A DNA stretch of 5,660 nucleotides, taken from assembly GCA_016763815.1 (NCBI GenBank), contig JAESTB010000583.1, positions 1-5,660 on the forward strand, read 5' to 3'. The notes under the pieces are model-generated. The model ran no database searches. It worked only from the letters and a program-made list of their open reading frames with translations, and was not told the DNA's origin. This DNA comes from Arenicella sp. (lineage in GTDB: Bacteria > Pseudomonadota > Gammaproteobacteria > Arenicellales > Arenicellaceae). The position numbers and the translations under genes were made by a program. Below, piece by piece: positions 1 to 4,706 of the stretch. Each line of letters opens with the position of its first letter. Positions within the stretch are counted from its first letter, which is position 1.

Positions 1-1122
1 CATTTGAATTACGCCAATCGCGCCTAATACACGAACCTCGGCGACGTCTTTGCATTCAGATGCGGGTGATAACTCTTCTTTGAGCGTACTTTCGATGCGC
101 GTAATATCGGCTTTCCAGTTTCCTTCCTTGAGTAAGGACAAGCTCTCGTTGGCGACTGCGCAGGCGAGTGGGTTGCCCATAAAAGTTGGGCCGTGCATGA
201 ATACACCGCCATTTTCTGAGATGCCTCTTGCGACTTCTGAGCTTGTTAGCGTTGCGGCTAAGCTCATGTATCCACCGGTGAGTGCTTTGCCGACGCATAA
301 AATATCGGGTTCAATGTCAGCCCATTCGCAGGCGAATAGTTTGCCGGTTCGGCCGAAACCTGTGGCGATTTCATCGGCTATGAGCAATACATCGAACTCA
401 TCGCAGAGTTCCCTTGCGCGTTTCAAATAATCAGGGTGATAAAACCACATTCCGCCAGCGCCTTGCACAATGGGTTCTAGGGTAATGGCGGCGATATGTT
501 GGTGATGCTGCTCAATGGTCTGTTGTAGATCAGCGGTGCTTGTTGGGTCAAAGTCACTATCAAAACGGCATGTCGGGCGCTCTGTAAATTGCTGTTGAAC
601 AACGGCATCGCTGAATAAGTGGTGCATGCCTGTGTCTGGGTCACATATCGACATCGCGGCAAAGGTATCTCCGTGGTAGCCGCCTCTTAATGAGAGCATT
701 TTGTTTTTCTGCGGTTTGCCTTTGGCTTGCCAGTATTGAATCGCCATTTTCATAGCGACTTCAACACTGATTGACCCTGAGTCGGCTAAAAATACGTGTT
801 GTAAGTTATCCGGGGTCATTTCAATTAATGACTGACAGAGCTGCACCGCGGGCCGATGCGTAATACCGCCAAACATGACGTGTGCCATTTTATCAATTTG
901 GTCTTTTGCCGCTTGATTTAAGCGTGGGTGGTTATAGCCGTGAATGGCACACCACCAAGAGGCCATGCCGTCGATTAGCGTGCGTCCGTCGCTAAGCGTT
1001 AAGCGCACACCGTCTGCGCTTTCGACCAACTGGGTTGGAAGTGGTTGCGTTGCTGAGGTGTAGGGGTGCCAAACGTGTTTGGTATCAAAGGCTAGTACCG
1101 CGTTATCGTCGGAGTAATTCAT
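1..1122 (-). CDS. bioA: Adenosylmethionine-8-amino-7-oxononanoate aminotransferase (BioA), partial at the 3' end
   Basis: PLP-dependent class III aminotransferase that makes 7,8-diaminopelargonate (DAPA) from 8-amino-7-oxononanoate (KAPA), with S-adenosylmethionine as amino donor, in cytosolic biotin synthesis. The visible 374 codons carry the BioA signature blocks in order: WHPYTS (18-23), MASWWCAIHGYNHP (53-66), HVMFGGITHRP (81-91), LADSGS (112-117), GGYHGDTF (147-154), EPIVQGAGGM (216-225), ADEIATGFGRTGK (249-261), GKALTGGYM (278-286, PLP lysine K279) and HGPTFMGNPLACA. About 55 C-terminal residues lie outside the window, judged against the roughly 429-residue E. coli protein. The ATG at 1122 is well fixed: an in-frame TAA lies five codons upstream, and the N-terminus aligns with E. 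coli BioA. The Shine-Dalgarno is weak (AGGA about 15 nt away). It follows the TauE-type gene by 35 nt on the same strand, so co-transcription is likely. No BirA-type palindrome was found in front. Family assignment is near certain. Confidence 0.97.
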   Translation of the reverse strand, partial: MNYSDDNAVLAFDTKHVWHPYTSATQPLPTQLVESADGVRLTLSDGRTLIDGMASWWCAIHGYNHPRLNQAAKDQIDKMAHVMFGGITHRPAVQLCQSLIEMTPDNLQHVFLADSGSISVEVAMKMAIQYWQAKGKPQKNKMLSLRGGYHGDTFAAMSICDPDTGMHHLFSDAVVQQQFTERPTCRFDSDFDPTSTADLQQTIEQHHQHIAAITLEPIVQGAGGMWFYHPDYLKRARELCDEFDVLLIADEIATGFGRTGKLFACEWADIEPDILCVGKALTGGYMSLAATLTSSEVARGISENGGVFMHGPTFMGNPLACAVANESLSLLKEGNWKADITRIESTLKEELSPASECKDVAEVRVLGAIGVIQM

Positions 1123-1157
1123 CTTGGGTATCCGTTATCCTGGTAAAGGCCGAGTGT

Positions 1158-1898
1158 TTAGAAAAACAGCAACTTAATAATGAAGGCAACGATGATAATG
1201 TTCAGTGTCATCTTAATCGCTCCAATACCACGTTCAACTTGCACGTTAGCCGCGATCCAAGCGCCAATCCAGGTGCCGATACCAAGCGCTATACCATACT
1301 TCCAAACCAATTCAAGCTGAGATGCGAACACCGTTAGCGCTACCGAGGTGTAACAAAGAACAATGAATACTTTGTGTGCATTGGTAGTGATTAGGTCGAG
1401 CTGCATAACTCTATTGAGCACGGGCATGAGTAAAAAACCGACGCCGATGTGAATAAAGCCACCCCAGAAGCCGATTAATACCATGAGTGCATGGCCGGCA
1501 ATCAGGCGATTTTTTGAAGGCGATTGATTCGCCTTTATGGTTTTTGCTTGAGGCAGAGCCATTACAATCAGTACCACCACCATAATAACGGCAAGTAGAT
1601 TGTTGAACTGGTCGCTGGGTACTCGTGCGGCAAGGCTGGCGCCAATTAGGGTGCCAGGGATAGTGCAGGCCCCAAGACTGAGACTCAGCTTGAAATTGGA
1701 AAAGCCCTTTCGATAAAACGCCCACACGGCTGAAATATTTTGCGGAAGAATAGCGATACGATTGGTGCCATTGGCCACTGTTCCAGGCACCCCAAGAAAA
1801 ATCATAATCGGTACTGATAGCATTGAGCCACCACCAGCCATTACATTTAGAAATCCGGTGGCGACACCGGTGATTACAAGTAGGATCAATTCGAGCAT
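1158..1898 (-). CDS. TauE/SafE-family membrane transporter (sulfite/organosulfonate exporter type)
   Basis: Hydrophobic inner-membrane protein of 246 residues with about 7-8 predicted membrane segments, in two homologous halves. This is the usual size and layout of TauE/SafE (formerly DUF81) permeases, associated with export of sulfite, sulfoacetate or related anions. Half one carries the family loop GFLNVMAGGGSMLSVP (15-30) and NGTNRIAILPQ (43-53). Half two carries the degenerate equivalent GFWGGFIHIGVGFLLMP and an AHKVFIVLCYTS helix. The ATG at 1898 leaves no obvious Shine-Dalgarno. A -10-like TACAAT on the minus strand (1910-1905) sits so close that transcription could begin almost at the ATG, which would make a leaderless message; this is a weak inference because no -35 is visible. 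It is followed by bioA 35 nt downstream. The substrate cannot be read from the sequence, and the biotin neighbour does not prove a role in biotin or sulfur supply. Confidence 0.9.
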   Translation of the reverse strand: MLELILLVITGVATGFLNVMAGGGSMLSVPIMIFLGVPGTVANGTNRIAILPQNISAVWAFYRKGFSNFKLSLSLGACTIPGTLIGASLAARVPSDQFNNLLAVIMVVVLIVMALPQAKTIKANQSPSKNRLIAGHALMVLIGFWGGFIHIGVGFLLMPVLNRVMQLDLITTNAHKVFIVLCYTSVALTVFASQLELVWKYGIALGIGTWIGAWIAANVQVERGIGAIKMTLNIIIVAFIIKLLFF

Positions 1899-1989
1899 CG
1901 CGCAATTGTAACCAAAGCAATGCTATAAGTGACCCCTGAGTGACAAATAATTTGCTAAACTTTGAACTATGAGACCACAGAATAATACG

Positions 1990-2062
1990 ACGAGCGAATA
2001 AAGGTGGGCCAAACCTTCCAGTTGTCAGTTGAAAAGCTAGCTAGTAGCTGGCTATTCGCCGT
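1990..2062 (+). promoter_or_regulatory. Predicted structured 5' leader (three-way-junction-like fold) upstream of ybfF
   Basis: Three complementary pairs nest cleanly. A closing stem pairs ACG (1990-1992) and GCGAATA (1994-2000) with TATTCGC (2053-2059) and CGT (2060-2062), leaving A1993 bulged. Inside, AAGGT (2001-2005) pairs with ACCTT (2013-2017) around a 7-nt loop. AGCTAGCT (2035-2042) pairs with AGCTGGCT (2046-2053) around a 3-nt loop, with one G-U; T2053 is shared by two stems. The element lies 88 nt before the ybfF start on the same strand. It resembles no riboswitch class I recognise and has no following U-run, so it is not an obvious terminator. It could be a leader regulatory RNA, a protein-binding site, or DNA-level cruciform repeats. 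Pairing is seen; function is inferred. Confidence 0.35.
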
Positions 2063-2079
2063 GTTTACCGACTCGATTG

Positions 2080-2114
2080 GAGAGCCTTTAGCTTGTCGAG
2101 AGCCCTCAGCTTAT
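2080..2114 (+). repeat. Imperfect 18-nt tandem repeat in the ybfF leader
   Basis: GAGAGCCTTTAGCTTGT (2080-2096) and GAGAGCCCTCAGCTTAT (2098-2114) match at 14 of 17 positions with an 18-nt period. CTCGA (2072-2076) can also pair with TCGAG (2096-2100), and CCTCAGC (2104-2110) with GCTGAGG (2137-2143), the latter touching the ybfF ribosome binding site. The repeats could be paired protein-binding sites or alternative pairing partners in the leader; this is inference. Confidence 0.5.
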
Positions 2115-2129
2115 TTCTATTTCGCCCTA

Positions 2130-2147
2130 GAGACAGGCTGAGGTCTC
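2130..2147 (+). promoter_or_regulatory. ybfF ribosome binding site inside a small hairpin
   Basis: GAGG (2140-2143) lies 7 nt before the ybfF ATG and is the best Shine-Dalgarno in the region. It sits within GAGAC (2130-2134), an 8-nt loop, and GTCTC (2143-2147), so the last G of the SD is paired. It also overlaps GCTGAGG (2137-2143), which complements CCTCAGC at 2104-2110. The two pairings compete, which could modulate initiation. The stems are short, so this is tentative. Confidence 0.4.
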
Positions 2148-2150
2148 ACT

Positions 2151-2960
2151 ATGCAATTGTTTAGTCAAACTTATCCGCCGTCTTATTCGCCTTCACGTGA
2201 CTCGTCGCTACCAGTACTGATCATTCCAGGACTCTTTGGTTCGACCACTAATTGGCGAGGCTTTGCCAAACAGCTCGGTGAGCATTGTCCTGTAATTGTG
2301 ATCGATCAGCGTAATCACGGTCGCTCACCGCATGCTGATTCACATTGCTATTCAGACATGGTTGGCGATTTACTCGAGTTTATCGATAACATTGCTCTAG
2401 AACAGATAAACTTATGTGGCCACAGCATGGGTGGTAAGGTTGCGATGGCTTTCGCCTTGATACACTCGGAGCGAGTTAACAGTTTAGCTGTGCTAGATAT
2501 TGCGCCGGTTGAATATAGTCATACTCATGCACCTTATCTAGAAGAAATGATTGAGTTGGATCTAAATCTCTTACAATCGCGCAGTGCCGCCGAGCAGTTA
2601 CTTAAAGACGCAATTCCGGACACCTCGACTCGCCTTTTTTTGCTGCAAAGCTTGGCGGGCACACCTGGTAAATTCCATTGGCGACTAAATTTATCCGTTT
2701 TGTTAAGGGATATGCCGAAAATTCTTAGCTTCCCGTTTTCGCAACTTGCCGGTCTTAGTCATACAGGCAATACCCTATTTGTCTCAGGTGAGAAGTCTGA
2801 CTACCTGCTAGAATCCCATCATAACCAGATACGTGAGTCTTTCCCTACGGCTCACTTTAAAGCTATTTCTAAGGCGGGGCATTGGTTGCATGTGGAGCAG
2901 CCTCAAGCCGTGTTAGAGAGCTTATTGAACTTTTTGCAAATTGGTAAGAATAATGACTGA
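2151..2960 (+). CDS. ybfF: YbfF/ABHD11-type alpha/beta-hydrolase (acyl esterase)
   Basis: Cytosolic serine esterase of the YbfF family; the E. coli member hydrolyses acyl esters, including acyl-CoA type substrates. The 269-residue protein has the family blocks PGLFGSTTNW (26-35), IDQRNHGRSP (51-60), the nucleophile elbow GHSMGGK with Ser92, LDIAPVEY (115-122) with Asp116 as the likely triad acid, and AGHWLHVEQP with the catalytic His244. There is no signal peptide or membrane segment. The oxyanion-side motif usually reads HGLFGS; here Pro26 replaces the His. The N-terminus is about ten residues longer than in E. coli YbfF. The start is supported by GAGG 7 nt upstream. Its 3' end overlaps the sigma-factor start by 8 nt, so it is the first gene of a translationally coupled operon. 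BioH, a related hydrolase, is a weaker alternative: the DQRNHG and DIAPVEY blocks favour YbfF. Confidence 0.9.
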   Translation: MQLFSQTYPPSYSPSRDSSLPVLIIPGLFGSTTNWRGFAKQLGEHCPVIVIDQRNHGRSPHADSHCYSDMVGDLLEFIDNIALEQINLCGHSMGGKVAMAFALIHSERVNSLAVLDIAPVEYSHTHAPYLEEMIELDLNLLQSRSAAEQLLKDAIPDTSTRLFLLQSLAGTPGKFHWRLNLSVLLRDMPKILSFPFSQLAGLSHTGNTLFVSGEKSDYLLESHHNQIRESFPTAHFKAISKAGHWLHVEQPQAVLESLLNFLQIGKNND

Positions 2961-3522
2961 TTTAAGTAATGTAACTGACCAGAAACAGGTCAATTACAGC
3001 GTAATGGATAAAAAAAGAAAATATGCGTTATTAATTGAGGCGCACTCGACAGATCTATATAAGTACGCGCTGTGGCTCTGTAAAGACAAACATATGGCTG
3101 AAGACGTGATGCAAGAGGCTTTCTTGCGTGCGTGGAAATCATTAGATAGCCTACGCGAAGCGAAAGCGGCAAAGGGTTGGTTATTTACCATCTTTCGCCG
3201 AGAGCATGCGCGCCAATTTGAGAGAAAACGGTTTAAATATGCAGATGTTGAATCAATGGATACCATTGAAGACGACAAGCATATGGGTTATGACGACCGA
3301 CCGGAGGCATTCGCACTGAGAAACGCCTTGAAGCGCTTGCCGCAGGATTATCGTGACCCGTTAGAAATGCAGGTGTTGGGTGGTTTTTCATGCGATGAAA
3401 TTGCTCAAATTCTGAATATTAGTTCAAGTGCCGTGATGACAAGATTATTTAGAGCGCGCAAGAAAATGCGTGTGATATTGGGCGAAGAAACAGCGACTCA
3501 TCTAGGCGTGGTTGGAGATTAG
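2953..3522 (+). CDS. ECF-like sigma-70 family RNA polymerase sigma factor
   Basis: Alternative sigma factor of 189 residues with only domains 2 and 4, as in the ECF group. Region 2 spans about residues 27-93 and includes AEDVMQEAFLRAWKSL (49-64, core-binding region 2.2) and the aromatic/basic GWLFTIFRREHAR stretch (75-87, -10 recognition). An acidic linker with EDD follows. Region 4 spans about 118-176: LPQDYRDPLEMQVLGGFS, then the helix-turn-helix DEIAQILNISSSAVMTRLFRARKKM (148-172) that would read the -35. The ATG at 2953 is chosen because it overlaps the ybfF stop in an ATGACTGA arrangement typical of coupling. An internal ATG at 3004 (Met18) nearer the conserved domain is possible, and TTG at 2941 less so. 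The membrane zinc-motif protein 90 nt downstream is its probable anti-sigma factor. Target promoters cannot be told from this sequence. Confidence 0.92.
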   Translation: MTDLSNVTDQKQVNYSVMDKKRKYALLIEAHSTDLYKYALWLCKDKHMAEDVMQEAFLRAWKSLDSLREAKAAKGWLFTIFRREHARQFERKRFKYADVESMDTIEDDKHMGYDDRPEAFALRNALKRLPQDYRDPLEMQVLGGFSCDEIAQILNISSSAVMTRLFRARKKMRVILGEETATHLGVVGD

Positions 3523-3581
3523 CCCGATTTGTTGGCAAATGTCTAAATGCAGTAGAAGTCAAATGAAGCAGACCTAGTAAC

Positions 3582-3617
3582 TTATAAAGAAATGAATTTA
3601 GTTTATAAAGAAATGAA
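3582..3617 (+). repeat. 15-nt direct duplication of the anti-sigma start region
   Basis: TTATAAAGAAATGAA occurs exactly at 3582-3596 and 3603-3617, a 21-nt (7-codon) offset. Each copy carries the same weak SD-like AAAGA immediately before an in-frame ATG (3592 and 3613). The result is two equivalent translation starts for the downstream gene, 7 residues apart. A local slippage duplication is the simplest origin. An A/T-rich 5-bp hairpin (ATTTG/CAAAT, 3527-3540) lies just upstream but has no terminator features. Confidence 0.8.
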
Positions 3618-4353
3618 ATGTTTAGAGTTTAAAAGACTGGCGTTGTCGGACCCGAATTCCAGCGTGCATGGGTTTGTTGAACACAGTGCAAACTGCCCTC
3701 ACTGCTTGAAATATGTTGGCGGTGTACGTCAAATGGATGCTGATCTCGCGAGCAGTGTTGATGTTGAGATGCCGGCGGCTCTAATGGCGCGTTTGCAACT
3801 CAATCAGGAACTGAGTGAGGAATCCGAAAATAGCGCTATTAAGTCGGTACTACCGATACGTCGTTATGCGATGGCGGCAAGTTTTGCATTAGCGTTATTT
3901 GTAGCGGGGTTTATGGCAAGCAACCAATTTAATGGTAGTAGCATTGGTGATGATTATCAGGCTTTGTTGTCAGGGGTCGTTGAGCATATGAACGAGCAGG
4001 CGATTACCCCTGTTTGGAGTGCCGAGCGGGCTAATTTGAATGCGACCACGTTATTAGCAAGTTATGACCCAAGTTTGAAATTGAAGTTTTTGAGCAACTT
4101 ACAGTTTAGCCGTATTTGCCCAATGGGCCAATATAAAGGCTTACACGCCAGTCTTGAAACCACTGATGGCCAAGTCACTTTTGCTTATATTAAAGGTGAC
4201 TCGGTTGGTCAATTACTCGATGCCGGTTACGAAGGTTACATTAGCCGAGTTAAACCCGTTAGAGGTGGTAATTTGATCATTATGAGCCGCACTAACAAGG
4301 GGTTACAGGAAGCCGATAGTCAGCTTGAAAAAGCGATGTATTGGGATATTTAG
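3613..4353 (+). CDS. Putative membrane anti-sigma factor, DUF3379-like, with zinc anti-sigma motif
   Basis: Probable negative regulator of the sigma factor encoded just upstream. From the ATG at 3613 it has 246 residues. The N-terminal cytoplasmic segment starts CLEFKRLALSDP, as I recall for DUF3379 proteins, and holds HSANCPHC, a perfect H-x3-C-x2-C zinc anti-sigma (ZAS) motif at H24, C28, C31. A linker with PAALMARLQLNQ follows. One membrane helix spans about 85-102 (YAMAASFALALFVAGFMA), with RR before it, so the N-terminus is inside. Residues about 107-246 would be a periplasmic sensor-like domain of no family I can name. The start is uncertain: an equivalent ATG at 3592 adds seven residues (MNLVYKE) because of a 15-nt duplication; 3613 is preferred because the family-like sequence begins there. 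The 90-nt gap after the sigma gene has no terminator. The anti-sigma role is inferred from motif, topology and gene order. Confidence 0.85.
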   Translation: MKCLEFKRLALSDPNSSVHGFVEHSANCPHCLKYVGGVRQMDADLASSVDVEMPAALMARLQLNQELSEESENSAIKSVLPIRRYAMAASFALALFVAGFMASNQFNGSSIGDDYQALLSGVVEHMNEQAITPVWSAERANLNATTLLASYDPSLKLKFLSNLQFSRICPMGQYKGLHASLETTDGQVTFAYIKGDSVGQLLDAGYEGYISRVKPVRGGNLIIMSRTNKGLQEADSQLEKAMYWDI

Positions 4354-4454
4354 TTTGTATCTGTAGGCAGCCTTTGCAACAAGGGTCATCTGACGTGCGG
4401 CGCTTAGTGTGGGGCTTTTGATTAAGGGGCACCTAGTCCTTAGGCTGCGCTCAA

Positions 4455-4504
4455 TGTATGGACTGTTAAAGTGGTTTTTCTACTAACAACCTAGAGTCCA
4501 TGCA
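4455..4504 (+). ncRNA. Strong nested stem-loop, possible IS110 end or bridge-RNA-like structure
   Basis: TGTATGGACT (4455-4464) pairs with AGTCCATGCA (4495-4504) over 10 bp with one G-U. Directly inside on the 5' side, GTTA (4465-4468) pairs with TAAC (4484-4487), and GTGG (4471-4474) with CTAC (4480-4483) around a TTTTT loop, leaving a 7-nt one-sided internal loop (4488-4494). The structure ends 1 nt before the ATG of the transposase-like fragment. In IS110-group elements the non-coding left end before the transposase encodes the bridge RNA, whose loops hold target- and donor-guide sequences; IS1111-group elements instead have subterminal inverted repeats. Either could explain this. Pairing is seen; identity is inferred. 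Confidence 0.35.
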
Positions 4505-4505
4505 C

Positions 4506-4556
4506 ATGATACGCCGTACCGTAATCGCGGCTGATATTGCAAAGAACTTATTTTAG
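4506..4556 (+). pseudogene. Remnant N-terminus of an IS110-family (DEDD) transposase
   Basis: A 16-codon ORF reads MIRRTVIAADIAKNLF and then stops at TAG. IS110-family transposases begin with a beta-strand followed by a D-[ILV]-A-K-x-x-F-Q motif, whose Asp is the first acidic residue of the DEDD (RuvC-like) catalytic site. Here D10, K13 and F16 fit that pattern. The amber codon stands exactly where Gln (CAG) is usual, so a single C-to-T change could have made the stop. The next codons (TGA GTC CAG) do not continue a recognisable transposase in any frame, so an internal deletion is also likely. No good ribosome binding site is visible. The match is short, so chance resemblance cannot be excluded. 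Confidence 0.45.
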
Positions 4557-4650
4557 TGAGTCCAGTTCATCAACGACCAGCCATTGCGTTATCATTATCC
4601 GGCAGACTCATTCTTTAAATCGAGTTGCTAAACCTGTGGAGTCCATATAC

Positions 4651-4683
4651 AGGATGACAGTGTTGTTGGATCAGGGTGACAGT
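4651..4683 (+). repeat. 11-nt direct repeat with 22-nt period
   Basis: AGGATGACAGT (4651-4661) and AGGGTGACAGT (4673-4683) differ at one base and are 22 nt apart, about two helical turns. They lie 24 nt beyond the gloC stop codon. GGAT (4652-4655) and ATCC (4684-4687) could close a hairpin round the pair. Spacing on one DNA face is compatible with a dimeric DNA-binding protein, but the repeat may equally be part of the decayed mobile-element end next to it. Confidence 0.5.
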
Positions 4684-4706
4684 ATCCTCTCTTAAAGGGA
4701 CGTTAG

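Larger units (their letters stand above)
1899..2150. other. Divergent intergenic region between the TauE-type gene and ybfF
   Basis: This 252-nt gap separates two divergent operons and should hold both promoters. I see no gene. The left half (1899-1989) is AT-richer; it has a TTGAAC (1962-1967) and TAATAC (1983-1988) pair with only a 15-nt spacer, too poor to call a promoter. The right half is full of inverted and direct repeats, listed separately. A 10-codon ATG ORF at 1969-2001 has no ribosome binding site and was not accepted. Confidence 0.6.
4354..4706. other. 353-nt gene-poor gap with IS110-like relic, hairpins and repeats
   Basis: This lies between the convergent anti-sigma gene and gloC. 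No intact gene and no clear rho-independent terminator was found on either strand. It holds a distant 7-bp complementary pair (GCAGCCT 4367-4373 with AGGCTGC 4442-4448), a strong stem-loop at 4455-4504, a 16-codon transposase-like fragment at 4506-4556, three GAGTCCA copies (4494, 4558, 4639) and an 11-nt direct repeat at 4651-4683. A reading frame stays open over about 4525-4692 on the plus strand but gives low-complexity peptide with only a late ATG, so it is not called. The best overall reading is a decayed or internally deleted insertion sequence. Confidence 0.6.

Noticed and set aside
50..430. Plus-strand ORF of 126 codons.
   Set aside because: Lies fully antisense to the conserved BioA coding region, including its PLP lysine block.
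1035..1337. Plus-strand ORF of 100 codons.
   Set aside because: Antisense to bioA and the TauE-type gene, which have strong family motifs; the peptide has no recognisable features.
1905..1925. TTGTAACC upstream of the TauE-type gene as a BirA operator.
   Set aside because: Only an imperfect half-site; no GGTTTACAA-like partner at the 14-15 nt spacing.
1969..2001. Ten-codon ORF (MRPQNNTTSE) as a leader peptide.
   Set aside because: No Shine-Dalgarno, no run of regulatory codons, and it is no longer than chance ORFs.
1990..2062. Possible tRNA: 7-bp closing stem, and GCTAG/CTGGC with a 7-nt loop at a T-arm-like place.
   Set aside because: No T-loop GTTCRA-type sequence, no D-loop GG at the right place, too few bases between stems for D and anticodon arms.
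4652..4687. GGAT...ATCC pair as a rho-independent terminator for gloC or the anti-sigma gene.
   Set aside because: Four base pairs round a long loop and no U-tract on either strand.
4525..4692. Plus-strand open frame across the gap, with a late ATG at about 4653 giving MTVLLDQGDSILS.
   Set aside because: No start with an RBS for most of it, low-complexity Ser/Thr-rich peptide and no family resemblance.
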